64,000 nt of DNA from Thermomonas sp. (GTDB lineage Bacteria > Pseudomonadota > Gammaproteobacteria > Xanthomonadales > Xanthomonadaceae): the NCBI RefSeq assembly GCF_029945965.1, contig NZ_JAQSDO010000003.1:1-64000 (forward strand), read 5' to 3'. The notes beneath the pieces are model-generated. The model did not search any database. It was not told where the DNA came from and worked only from the letters and a program-made list of their open reading frames with translations. The stretch's first letter is position 1. Every line of letters starts with the position of its first letter. A program made the position numbers and the translations under genes. Below, in pieces: positions 19,629 through 27,928 of the stretch.

Positions 19629-20156
19629 TCAGCGGCGACGCACGAACAGATCGTGTGCCAACACCCAGACCACGATCACATTGATCAGCACCACCACTGC
19701 TTCCAGCCAATGGCGATGCGTGGCAAACGCGTAGATGTCGAAGGGCAAGTACAGCGAGGCTGTGATGCAGCCGAGGAATGATGCCCAGGCCTTGGCCCGC
19801 CACAGGCCCCAGCCTTCGACGATGTGCAGGATGCCGTAGAGCAGCACCACGAATGCCGCGAAGTGCACCACGCCGGGATTGATGGACTGCGCCAGCCAGG
19901 CCATGGCGCCGTGGTCTGGATCGAGCTGAAAGCGGGCGATTAGCGCGTGCGCCCAGCGTTGCAGAGGTGCCGGACCAATGATTTCAAGTCCACTGGCAGC
20001 AAGCAATGCCAGCACGCCCTTGACGCCTTCCACCAGCGCAATCAGGTGCAAGCCCGGATGCGCATGCGGATCCGGGTTGTAGTGCGGCCCGTTTGGGTGC
20101 TGCTCGCTGTCGTGTTGCTCGCTCATGCCGCTGCTGGAGTCCGAAGCAGCGGCCAT
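19629..20156 (-). CDS. DUF2127-family membrane protein
   Basis: 175 aa. A charged, His/Asp/Pro-rich N-terminus (HPNGPHYNPDPHAHPG) is followed by about four hydrophobic helices and the pattern LIALVEGVKGVLALLAASG, matching the DUF2127 family of unknown function. An internal ATG at 20126 (MSEQHDSEQ) is an alternative start; neither has a clear ribosome-binding site. It lies between the amidase and typA on the same strand. Confidence 0.7.
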   Translation of the reverse strand: MAAASDSSSGMSEQHDSEQHPNGPHYNPDPHAHPGLHLIALVEGVKGVLALLAASGLEIIGPAPLQRWAHALIARFQLDPDHGAMAWLAQSINPGVVHFAAFVVLLYGILHIVEGWGLWRAKAWASFLGCITASLYLPFDIYAFATHRHWLEAVVVLINVIVVWVLAHDLFVRRR

Positions 20157-20213
20157 GATGCCAGCGATGCTTCACTGGCGTGCGAAAAGCGCATCGAGTT
20201 GATGCGCCTGGCC

Positions 20214-22043
20214 TCAGGCGGCGCGCGAGGCGCGCTTGCGGTCGGACTCGGTCAGTGCCTTCTTGCGCAGGCGGATTTCCTTCGGCGTGACCTCGACCAG
20301 TTCATCGTCCTCGATGAAATCCAGCGCCTGCTCCAGCGTGTACTTGATCGCCGGGGTCAGCTTGATCGCATCGTCCTTGCCCGAAGCGCGCATGTTGGTC
20401 AACGGCTTGGTCTTGATCGCATTGACGGTCAGGTCGTTGTCCTTGGAGTGGATGCCGACCAGCTGGCCTTCATAGACGTTGTCGCCTTCGGCCGCAAAGA
20501 GTTTTCCGCGCTCTTCCAGCGGGCCAAGCGAATAGGCCGGCGTGGCGCCCGGCGCATTGGCGATCATCACGCCGTTCTGGCGTTTGGCAATGGCGCCGGT
20601 TTCCTTCGGGCCGTAATGGTCGAACACATGGAACAGCAAGCCCGATCCTTGGGTCAGGGTGCGGAATTCGTTCTGGAAGCCGATCAGGCCACGCGCCGGG
20701 ATCATGTAGTCCAGGCGCACGCGACCCTTGCCGTCGGATTCCATGTTCTTCAGCTGGCCCTTGCGCACGCCCAGCTTCTCCATCACGCCACCTTGGTGAA
20801 TTTCCTCGATATCGACCACCAATTGCTCGACCGGCTCCATTTGCTGGCCGTCGATGTCCTTGATGATCACTTCCGGGCGCGACACCGCCAGCTCGAAGCC
20901 TTCGCGACGCATGTTCTCGATCAGCACCGACAGGTGCAGTTCGCCGCGGCCGGAGACCAGGAACTTGTCCGGGTCGGAGCCTTCTTCGACCTTCAGCGCG
21001 ACGTTGTGCAGCACCTCGCGCTCCAGGCGCTCGCGGATCTGGCGGCTGGTGATGAACTTGCCGCCGCTGTGTTCCTTGCTGCCGGCGAACGGCGAGTTAT
21101 TGACCTGGAACGTCATGCTGATCGTCGGCTCGTCCACGGTCAGCGCGGGCAGCGCTTCCGGGGTATCCAGCTGACAGATAGTGTCGGAGATGCTGAGGTC
21201 GGCCACGCCCGAGATGGCGACAATGTCGCCGGCTTCGGCTTCCTCGATTTCCACGCGCTCCAGGCCCATGAAGCCGAGCACCTGCAGCACCTTGCCTTGG
21301 CGCTTCTTGCCGTGGCGGTCGATCACGCTGACCGCCTGGTTGGTGCGCACCTTGCCGCGCTGGATGCGGCCAACGCCGATCAGGCCTACGAAGTTGTTGT
21401 AGTCCAGCTGGCTGATGCGCATCTGGAACGGGCCGTCCGGGTCCACGCTGGGCGCCGGCACATACTGCATGATCGCTTCGTACAGCGGGGTCATGTCGCC
21501 TTCGCGCGCAGCGTCATCCAGGCTTGCATAGCCATGCAATGCAGACGCGTAGACGATCGGGAAATCGAGCTGCTCATTGGTCGCGCCGAGCTTGTCGAAC
21601 AGGTCAAACACCTGGTCGATCACCCAGTCCGGGCGTGCACCCGGGCGGTCGATCTTGTTGACGACCACGATTGGTTTAAAGCCCATCGCGAACGCCTTCT
21701 GCGTCACGAAGCGCGTCTGCGGCATCGGCCCGTCCATCGCGTCGACCAGGATCAGCACCGAGTCGACCATCGACAGCACGCGCTCGACCTCGCCACCGAA
21801 GTCAGCGTGGCCCGGGGTGTCCACGATATTAATGCGGTTACCGTTCCAGGTGATGGCGGTGTTCTTGGACAGGATCGTGATGCCACGTTCCTTTTCCTGG
21901 TCATTGCTGTCCATGACCCGTTCGGCAAGCATCATGCGCTCGTTGAAAGTACCTGATTGCTTGAGCAGGCAGTCGACGAGAGTGGTCTTGCCGTGGTCGA
22001 CGTGGGCGACGATGGCGATATTGCGAAGGCGTTCAATGGACAT
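20214..22043 (-). CDS. typA: Ribosome-associated GTPase TypA/BipA
   Basis: 609 aa, full length. A translational GTPase related to EF-G that helps 50S assembly at low temperature and stress adaptation. G1 is [11 protein letters not shown]3 DTPGHADF and G4 NKIDRPGA, followed by EF-G-like domains and the BipA-specific C-terminal domain. Divergent from ppiB; the shared 106-base region contains TATTAT/TATAG-like elements near 22098. Confidence 0.97.
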   Translation of the reverse strand: MSIERLRNIAIVAHVDHGKTTLVDCLLKQSGTFNERMMLAERVMDSNDQEKERGITILSKNTAITWNGNRINIVDTPGHADFGGEVERVLSMVDSVLILVDAMDGPMPQTRFVTQKAFAMGFKPIVVVNKIDRPGARPDWVIDQVFDLFDKLGATNEQLDFPIVYASALHGYASLDDAAREGDMTPLYEAIMQYVPAPSVDPDGPFQMRISQLDYNNFVGLIGVGRIQRGKVRTNQAVSVIDRHGKKRQGKVLQVLGFMGLERVEIEEAEAGDIVAISGVADLSISDTICQLDTPEALPALTVDEPTISMTFQVNNSPFAGSKEHSGGKFITSRQIRERLEREVLHNVALKVEEGSDPDKFLVSGRGELHLSVLIENMRREGFELAVSRPEVIIKDIDGQQMEPVEQLVVDIEEIHQGGVMEKLGVRKGQLKNMESDGKGRVRLDYMIPARGLIGFQNEFRTLTQGSGLLFHVFDHYGPKETGAIAKRQNGVMIANAPGATPAYSLGPLEERGKLFAAEGDNVYEGQLVGIHSKDNDLTVNAIKTKPLTNMRASGKDDAIKLTPAIKYTLEQALDFIEDDELVEVTPKEIRLRKKALTESDRKRASRAA

Positions 22044-22149
22044 GCGTAATGCGTGCCGGGTTCAGCCAGCACGGCTATCTGGGAAAGGAAGCCGGCTATT
22101 ATAGCGGGCTGCGGCGCCCGCCGTATGACTCATTCCAGCAGGAGCCAAA

Positions 22150-22644
22150 ATGTCCCTGAACGCCATCTTCGAGACCCCCCGAGGCCCGATCAACGTCGAG
22201 CTGTACCCGGACAAGGCGCCGCTGACGGTCGCCAACTTCGTAAATCTGGCCAAACGCGGCTTTTACGACGGCCTGTCATTCCACCGCGTGATCCCGGACT
22301 TCATGGTCCAGGGCGGTTGCCCGCAGGGCACCGGCACCGGTGGACCTGGCTACAAGTTCGAGGACGAAACCACTAACGGCGTGAAGCACGAGCGTGGCGT
22401 GCTGTCGATGGCCAATGCCGGTCCCAATACCAACGGCAGCCAGTTCTTCATCACCCACGTGGCCACGCCGTGGCTCGACGGCAAGCACACCGTGTTCGGC
22501 AAGGTGATCAGCGGCCTGGACGCGGTAGACGCGGTGAAGGGTGGCGACGAAATCACCTCGGTCAAGATCGAAGGCGATGCCGACGCAGTGCTGGCCGCCA
22601 AGGCCGATCGCGTGGCCGAATGGAACAAGATCCTGGCCGCCTGA
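22150..22644 (+). CDS. ppiB: Peptidyl-prolyl cis-trans isomerase (cyclophilin)
   Basis: 164 aa without signal peptide, so cytoplasmic PpiB type rather than periplasmic PpiA. Catalyses proline isomerisation during folding. Key motifs: [13 protein letters not shown] with the catalytic arginine, and [13 protein letters not shown]. The CAGGAG site precedes the ATG. A terminator-like hairpin lies about 20 bases after the stop. Confidence 0.95.
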   Translation: MSLNAIFETPRGPINVELYPDKAPLTVANFVNLAKRGFYDGLSFHRVIPDFMVQGGCPQGTGTGGPGYKFEDETTNGVKHERGVLSMANAGPNTNGSQFFITHVATPWLDGKHTVFGKVISGLDAVDAVKGGDEITSVKIEGDADAVLAAKADRVAEWNKILAA

Positions 22645-22665
22645 TCCAGCAACATGCGAGTCCCG

Positions 22666-22690
22666 ACGGGCGGCCCTTGGTCGCCCGTTT
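22666..22690 (+). terminator. Likely terminator after ppiB
   Basis: ACGGGCG (22666-22672) pairs with CGCCCGT (22682-22688) around a 9-nt loop, followed by TTTTC. Short T-run, so moderate strength. Confidence 0.55.
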
Positions 22691-22837
22691 TCGTTGCCGC
22701 AAGTCGCACGGCGCGCGGTGCGATGCCGGGATATGCACTGTGACAGGGGCAGGCAGCGCGGGGCTGCGTGGTAACATTCCAAGGCTTGATCCAACGTCCC
22801 AGCCGCCTTGCGCGGCTCCTAGCCTGAGGTTCCCCCG

Positions 22838-24037
22838 ATGCCCCAACTCGCCCGGCGCATGGGTCGCGCCAAGCCCAGTGCCATCATGCAGGTCGCCGAC
22901 AAGGCCAAGCGGCTGAAGGCCGAAGGCCGCGACATCATCAGCTTCTCGATCGGCGTGCCGAACTTCCTGCCGGGTGAGCATGTCTATGCCGCCGCGCGCG
23001 AAGCACTGGAGAAGGACAGCGGCCAGTACGGCAGCAACCGCGGCAGCGACGCGCTGCTGGACGCCTTCCTTGCCCACATCGAACAGATCGGCTTGACCGG
23101 TTATGGCCGGGTCAACTGCGCGACCGGCATCGGCGCCAAGCACATCATCTATAACCTGGCCGAGGCACTGCTGGATGAAGGCGACACGATCACCTTCCCG
23201 GTGCCGTATTGGACCAGCTACCTCGACATCGCCGAGATCGTGAACGCCAAGGTCGACCTGCTGCCGTGCCCGGCGTCGCAGGACTACAAGATGACCCCGG
23301 CGCAGCTCGATGCGGCGCTTGCGAAGAAGCCGAAGGTGTTCCTGTTCAATAACCCGTCCAACCCGACCGGCATGGTCTACACCAAGGCCGAGGTCACTGC
23401 GCTGGCCGATGTGCTGATGAAATATCCGGACACCTGGATCATCACCGACGACATCTACAACCGGATGCTGTTTGACGGGCTCGAGTACACCAATTTCGTG
23501 ATGGCGCGCCCCGAATTGCATGACCGGGTGATCTTCATCGACTCCCTGTCCAAGACCTATGGCATGCCGGGTTGGCGTGTCGGCTTCATGGCCGGGCCGG
23601 AATCGGTGGCGCAGGCGGTGGCAGTGTTGAATTCAAACCACATCACCAATATCCCGGAGATCGTCAGCGCCGCCGCGATCGCTGCATTGTGCGGTCCGCA
23701 GGATGTGCCGACGCAGAAGAACGCCGAGTTCCAGGCCAAGCGCGACCAGGTCATGGCGGTGATGGATGCGATCCCGGGTATTGTTTGTCCGCGGCCGCAG
23801 GGCGCGTTCTACGTGTTCCCGGACATCAGCGCGTATTTCGGCAAGTCGCATGGCGACACGCTGGTCAGCAACGATGTCGATTTCTGCAACATGCTGCTGG
23901 AAACCAAGGGCGTTGCCTGCGTGCCGGGTTCGGCATTCGGCGAGCCGCGCGCTTTGCGCATCAGCTACACCTGCCCGACGCCGCAACTGGCACCGGGCCT
24001 GGCCCGCATCCAGGAATTCTGCGCCGAGCTCAAATGA
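22838..24037 (+). CDS. Class I/II PLP aminotransferase (aspartate aminotransferase-like)
   Basis: 399 aa. Fold-type I aminotransferase: substrate-side NNPSNPTG, the PLP-binding lysine in SLSKTYGMPGWRVG, and the C-terminal arginine region ALRISYT. Closest in look to bacterial aspartate/aromatic aminotransferases of the Igamma type; exact substrate uncertain. GAGGT lies ahead of the ATG. Its neighbour mdh produces oxaloacetate, which would fit an aspartate aminotransferase, but the two are separated by a repeat element. Confidence 0.85.
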   Translation: MPQLARRMGRAKPSAIMQVADKAKRLKAEGRDIISFSIGVPNFLPGEHVYAAAREALEKDSGQYGSNRGSDALLDAFLAHIEQIGLTGYGRVNCATGIGAKHIIYNLAEALLDEGDTITFPVPYWTSYLDIAEIVNAKVDLLPCPASQDYKMTPAQLDAALAKKPKVFLFNNPSNPTGMVYTKAEVTALADVLMKYPDTWIITDDIYNRMLFDGLEYTNFVMARPELHDRVIFIDSLSKTYGMPGWRVGFMAGPESVAQAVAVLNSNHITNIPEIVSAAAIAALCGPQDVPTQKNAEFQAKRDQVMAVMDAIPGIVCPRPQGAFYVFPDISAYFGKSHGDTLVSNDVDFCNMLLETKGVACVPGSAFGEPRALRISYTCPTPQLAPGLARIQEFCAELK

Positions 24038-24046
24038 CGGATCGTG

Positions 24047-24135
24047 CCGTTCATCCTTCGACAGGCTCAGGGCGAACGGTTGCACGCAACGGATCTGAAA
24101 AGACCGTTCGTGGTGAGCCTGTCGAACCACGAACG
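24047..24135. repeat. REP/MITE-like inverted repeat upstream of mdh
   Basis: The left part contains TTCGACAGGCTCAGGGCGAA (24057-24076) and the right part TTCGTGGTGAGCCTGTCGAA (24107-24126). Their outer stems, TTCGACAGGCTCA and TGAGCCTGTCGAA, are exact complements, and CGAACGG/CCGTTCG (24073-24079 and 24104-24110) is nested inside. This type of palindrome recurs in many bacterial genomes as a small non-autonomous repeat. It ends about 18 bases before the mdh start. Confidence 0.7.
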
Positions 24136-24152
24136 TCCACTAGGAGATGCCA

Positions 24153-25136
24153 ATGAAACCCCCCATCCGTGTCGCAGTCACCGGCGCCGCCGGCCAGATC
24201 GGTTACGCCCTGCTGTTCCGCATCGCTTCCGGGGAAATGCTGGGCAAGGACCAGCCGGTCATCTTGCAGATGCTCGAACTGCCGCTTGAGAAGGCGCAGG
24301 CCGCGCTCAAGGGCGTGATGATGGAACTGGAAGACTGCGCGTTCCCGCTGCTGGCCGGCATGGTCGGCACCGATGACGCCGACGTCGCGTTCAAGGATGC
24401 CGATGTCGCGATGCTGGTCGGTGCGCGTCCGCGTGGCCCGGGCATGGAGCGCAAGGACCTGCTGCTGGAAAACGCCAAGATCTTTACTGCACAGGGCGCC
24501 GCACTGAACAAGGTCGCATCGCGCGACGTGAAGGTGCTGGTAGTCGGCAACCCGGCCAATACCAATGCCTACATCGCGATGAAGTCGGCGCCCGATCTCA
24601 ACCCGGCCAACTTCACTGCGATGCTGCGCCTGGACCACAACCGCGCGCTCAGCCAGCTGGCAGGCAAGGTCGGCAAACCGGTGAGCGAGTTGCGCAAGCT
24701 GGTGGTGTGGGGCAACCACAGCTCGACGATGTATCCGGATTACCGTTTCGCGACTGTCAGCGGCGCCTCGTTGAAGGATGCGATCAACGACGCGGACTGG
24801 AATGCCAATACCTTCATCCCGACGGTCGCCAAGCGCGGCGCGGCAATCATCGAAGCACGTGGCCTGTCGTCCGCGGCATCCGCGGCGAATGCCGCCATCT
24901 GCCATGTGCGCGACTGGGTGCTGGGTACTGATGGTGAGTGGGTGACCATGGGCGTGCCGTCCGATGGCAGCTACGGTATTCCGGAAGGCGTGATCTATGG
25001 CGTGCCGGTGACCTGCGTCAATGGCGTGTACACCCGTATCGAAGGCCTGCCGATCGATGACTTCAGCCGCGCGGCGATGGACAAGACCTTGGCCGAGCTT
25101 GAGGAAGAACGCGCGGGTGTTGCTCACCTGCTGTAA
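24153..25136 (+). CDS. mdh: Malate dehydrogenase
   Basis: 327 aa from the ATG at 24153, six bases after TAGGAG; another ATG two codons upstream is too close to that site. TCA-cycle enzyme converting malate and NAD to oxaloacetate. NAD-binding [19 protein letters not shown], active-site loop [15 protein letters not shown], catalytic His in [13 protein letters not shown]. The long cytosolic-type Mdh is typical for xanthomonads, unlike the 312-aa E. coli form. Followed by a strong terminator. Confidence 0.97.
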   Translation: MKPPIRVAVTGAAGQIGYALLFRIASGEMLGKDQPVILQMLELPLEKAQAALKGVMMELEDCAFPLLAGMVGTDDADVAFKDADVAMLVGARPRGPGMERKDLLLENAKIFTAQGAALNKVASRDVKVLVVGNPANTNAYIAMKSAPDLNPANFTAMLRLDHNRALSQLAGKVGKPVSELRKLVVWGNHSSTMYPDYRFATVSGASLKDAINDADWNANTFIPTVAKRGAAIIEARGLSSAASAANAAICHVRDWVLGTDGEWVTMGVPSDGSYGIPEGVIYGVPVTCVNGVYTRIEGLPIDDFSRAAMDKTLAELEEERAGVAHLL

Positions 25137-25163
25137 TCGATAACGCCGCTGACGCGTTGCAAA

Positions 25164-25189
25164 GGGCTGGCCATGTGCCGGCCTTTTTT
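25164..25189 (+). terminator. Intrinsic terminator after mdh
   Basis: GGCTGGC (25165-25171) pairs with GCCGGCC (25177-25183, one G-U) around CATGT, then TTTTTT. Located 28 bases after the mdh stop. Confidence 0.9.
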
Positions 25190-25456
25190 GCGTTTGTGAT
25201 CAAGACAACCTGCTTCCGGTTGGGACCGGGCCGGATGTCCACGCAATGCATACTGCGTGCAGGGGAAGCCGCAGGCGGATGCCGAGGCTAGGTCACCCAT
25301 TCGGCTTAATACGCCAATGTCCAACGGTTTGCAGGATGCAACCGACGCCATGAACGAGGGGAATTCGATGGTGCAGTCGGGGCGAATCGCCGCGGCGCGT
25401 GACGTGCGCGACCTGCAGAGCGAGGCACGGAACCTGTTCCCGCGGCGGCGTCGGCC
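25190..25456 (+). other. Spacer between mdh terminator and truncated gene
   Basis: About 267 bases with no recognisable gene. A short in-frame stretch ending at 25460 (MSNGLQDATDAMNEGNSMVQ from 25317) overlaps the next start by four bases. I cannot relate it to a family; it could be a decayed small gene. Confidence 0.5.
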
Positions 25457-25756
25457 ATGATCCTTCGCCGCCTATCGCAATCACTCAAACAACAGAACTG
25501 GACGGCGATCTGGATCGAGTTCGTGCTGCTGGTGGTCGGTGTATTTCTCGGCATCCAGCTGGCGAACTGGAATGAAGAGCGCACCGAAGACATTCGGGCG
25601 CAGGCCTACCTGACGCGCATCCAGGACAATCTGCAAGCGGACGTGCAATTGATCGAGCGTCGCCAGATGTTCTGGGGCGAGGCCATCCACTATGGCAAGG
25701 GCGCGATCCATTACGCCGAACGGGTTCTACCCCGTTTCCACGGACTGTTGGGTTAA
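25457..25756 (+). pseudogene. N-terminal remnant of a small membrane protein, cut by the IS element
   Basis: About 88 codons remain before the IS end at 25722; the frame then runs 11 codons into the element and stops. The remnant begins MILRRLSQSLKQQNWTAIWI, has one membrane helix (FVLLVVGVFLGIQLANW) and a following charged region (NEERTEDIRAQAYLTRIQDN). This is the typical start of a family of single-helix proteins common in xanthomonads (about 250 aa), function unknown. The missing C-terminal part is not found on the other side of the IS, so a deletion accompanied the insertion. Confidence 0.7.
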
Positions 25757-26468
25757 GAGTCTAAAGGCCTGATCTTGTGCGTCCAGCCTGCGCTGCATAC
25801 GCGGGTTATGGAAGCGTTCGACGTAATCAAACACATCACTTCTTGCGTGGGCCAATGTCAGGTAGCGACGGCGATGCACGCGTTCGCGCTTGAGCACCCC
25901 GAAGAATCCCTCCATGGCTGCGTTGTCACCACAGTGGCCCACCGCACTCATGCTGCTGGTGATGTGGTGGTCCTTGAGAAACTTCTGGTAATCCGTACTG
26001 GTGAACTGCGTGCCGCGATCGGAGTGCAGGATCACGGGGTTGCGATCAGGGCGTTGCCAGCAGGCCATCATCACGGCCTTGAGCACCATGTGTCGGTCCT
26101 GCACGGGTGACATGGACCAGCCAATGATTTTGTTGGAGAACAGGTCCAACACCGCACACAAGTACAGCCAGCCTTCGCCGGTCTTGATGAAGGTGATGTC
26201 GACCACCCACTTGGTGTTCGGTTCCAATGCCTGGAAGTCGCGTTCCAGGTGATTACGCACATATGCCGGCCGCATGCCGGAGGGTTTGCGCCGCCACTGC
26301 CGCTTCTTTGGCACGCCGAACAGGCCCTTGCCGGCCATGAGACGTGCTACGCGGTTTGGGCAAGCGCTTTACCCAGTCGTGGAAGCCGCTGGGTGAGACC
26401 TTCAGGCAACGACACATGAGCCGGACCGGGTACTCGCTGCGGTGACGTCGGATCGCCTCGTACCTCAA
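25727..26468 (-). pseudogene. IS3-family transposase orfB, internally deleted and frameshifted
   Basis: The 5' piece reads from a TTG at 26468 (RYEAIRRHRSEYPVRLMCRC... FHDWVKR), the normal OrfB start. The 3' piece (to 25727) has the rve/DDE catalytic core: VVDITFIKT with the first Asp, LHSDRGTQFTS with the second, and GCL-type region ending with Glu in NAAMEGFFGVLKRE. Near 26350-26370 the sequence jumps from DWVKR directly to NRVARLMAGKG in another frame, dropping the HTH_21 segment (about 50 residues). The element cannot make intact transposase. Confidence 0.85.
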
Positions 26469-26752
26469 GACGATTCCTTGGCAAAGAACGCCGCCGCATC
26501 TCGCAAAAAATCCCGCTCCTTCTTCACCCTGACCAGCTCAAGCTTGAGTGCCAGCAACTCCTGGTCTCTGGCCGTGCCTGCGCCAGGGAATGCCTTCTGT
26601 TCACCCGCATCCAGTTCGCGTCGCCAACGATGCAACTGATTGGCACGTATCCCCACGTCCCGAGCAACCTGGGAAACGCTCGTCCCAGGTAGCCTGGTCA
26701 GCCCAACCGCTTCACGCTTGAACTCGCCGCTGTACTTCTTCCGCTGTTGCAT
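26465..26752 (-). CDS. IS3-family transposase orfA
   Basis: 95 aa, complete. Helix-turn-helix part (SVSQVARDVGIRANQLHRWRREL) followed by a leucine-zipper-like coiled coil (LLALKLELVRVKKERDFLRDA) ending in AAFFAKESS, typical of IS3 OrfA. It binds the element ends. In active copies OrfA and OrfB are joined by a -1 frameshift; here the partner orfB is broken. Confidence 0.88.
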   Translation of the reverse strand: MQQRKKYSGEFKREAVGLTRLPGTSVSQVARDVGIRANQLHRWRRELDAGEQKAFPGAGTARDQELLALKLELVRVKKERDFLRDAAAFFAKESS

Positions 26753-26814
26753 GACACTCCTCCTGCCCCATCATGGGGCTTAACTGAAGTGTCCGTGGTA
26801 TCGGGGTAGAACCC

Positions 26815-27651
26815 GCCGTGGCCTACATCGCCGCGGCGTTCGCGTTGCTGCAGGGCGTCGACATCGTGGATCAGCAGTTCGGCTGGCCGGAAACACTGCA
26901 GCGCGGCATTATGCTGGCGCTGGTCTTGGCCAATCAGCGCCGCTACCGCGAGAGTACCAAGGAGATGGCGCGGGCCCTTGCGCTGGATCCGAACGATGTC
27001 ACCACCAATTTCTGGAATGGCACCATCCTGGTCATAGTGGGCTATCGCAAACGGGGAGCGGCAGCCCTCGATCACGTGCTGCAACTCGATCCACTGTTAC
27101 CCAATGCCCTGGTCTGGCGAGCTCGCATCCACACTGCTGATGGTGATTTGGAAATCGCCGAGCGTCAGTTGCAACGGGCTGCCGAGGGCGGGCATAGCTT
27201 TGTTGGCCTGGGCCAATACAAGCTGGATCTTGCACGCGGCGACCATGCCGCTGCGGTCACGTAGCTCACCAAGGGGTTGCGTTATTTCGGCCAGGGTTTT
27301 TCGTCGTAGGCAGCCGGGATCTTTGCGCGTAGTTGTCTGGGCGATGCCGCCGCCAAGCGGGAGGCCATGCGCTTGATCAACGACTATCTGGCGACGAAGC
27401 CGAAGGTGCTGTCGGGCATCGTCCCTTACGTGCTGATCTGCTCGGGTGAGGTGGACCGTGGTTTCGCGTTGTCGCAATCGGCGCCGACCAACAACGATTC
27501 GCTGCTGCTGTCGGGCCTCTTCAGCGGAGAGCAACCTGAAGTGCTGCCCACACCGGCATTCACGAAATTCGTGCTGACCGACTACTGGGATGAATTAGGT
27601 CGGTCGAATTCCTGCCGCAAGAACGACGCAGGCGAATACGTCTGCAAGTAG
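26815..27651 (+). pseudogene. Decayed TPR regulator (winged-helix/TPR or adenylate-cyclase-like family)
   Basis: One frame runs from the IS border with AVAYIAAAFALLQGVDIVDQ then FGWPETLQRG, the membrane-helix region of a TPR regulator family common in xanthomonads, then jumps straight into TPR repeats (ANQRRYRESTKEMARALALD). The family has roughly 200-250 residues between these parts, so an internal deletion is likely. Two in-frame TAG stops at 27262 and 27307 split the TPR region; the frame continues to KNDAGEYVCK at 27651. The 5' part is lost at the IS. It is certainly non-functional as written. Confidence 0.8.
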
Positions 27652-27666
27652 GGGCGGCGAATCACC

Positions 27667-27759
27667 TCAGGCGCCCGGTCTGCAGTCGATGCAGCGAAGC
27701 GGTGGATGCGGGTCCATGCCCAGCGCTTTCAGAAGCAATTCCGTGCCCTTGCGCGTCAT
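27667..27759 (-). pseudogene. C-terminal fragment of a lipoamide-dehydrogenase-like gene
   Basis: Read on the minus strand, the last codons give LLLKALGMDPHPPLRCIDC then RPGA and a TGA stop. The intact gene at 37340-38809 ends [18 protein letters not shown] then GPGA. The nucleotide sequences align without gaps over about 90 bases with roughly three-quarters identity by hand count. Similarity fades upstream. Both copies point the same way and flank the kai cluster. Confidence 0.85.
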
Positions 27760-27928
27760 CACATGTAGCGCTCGGCACCAAGAGGATAGTCCCCATTGAG
27801 GACAGTTGGCGGTCAGCTCTATCAGCGATTCGATCCAGGCCCTTGCTTGTGATTACATGTTGCAAGTAGTGGTCCCCTAGCTTAGTTGATTATTTATGCC
27901 GCCTGTCAATACACAAACTGGTGGAAAA

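Larger units (their letters stand above)
25722..26814 (-). mobile_element. Defective IS3-family insertion sequence
   Basis: The ends 25722-25745 and 26791-26814 are imperfect inverted repeats (22 of 24 match; each begins GGGTTCTACCCCG read inward). Transposase frames orfA and orfB lie on the minus strand in IS3 order. The element is about 1.1 kb, shorter than the usual 1.2-1.3 kb, because orfB has lost an internal piece. No direct target duplication is seen: the left flank is AACG-type, the right GCCG-type. The two flanks belong to different genes, implying an adjacent deletion. Confidence 0.88.

Noticed and set aside
19947-21956. A 669-codon open frame on the plus strand
   Set aside because: It is antisense to typA, whose motifs are complete. 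Long antisense frames are common in GC-rich DNA, and this one shows no recognisable domain.
25257-25460. A 67-codon plus-strand frame ending at the truncated membrane-protein start
   Set aside because: ATGA overlap is suggestive, but there is no ribosome-binding site or family pattern; kept only as a note on the spacer.
25712-26824. Direct target repeats flanking the IS element
   Set aside because: Bases just outside the ends (left ...CGAAC, right GCCGT...) do not match for 3-5 bases in any reasonable frame of the ends.
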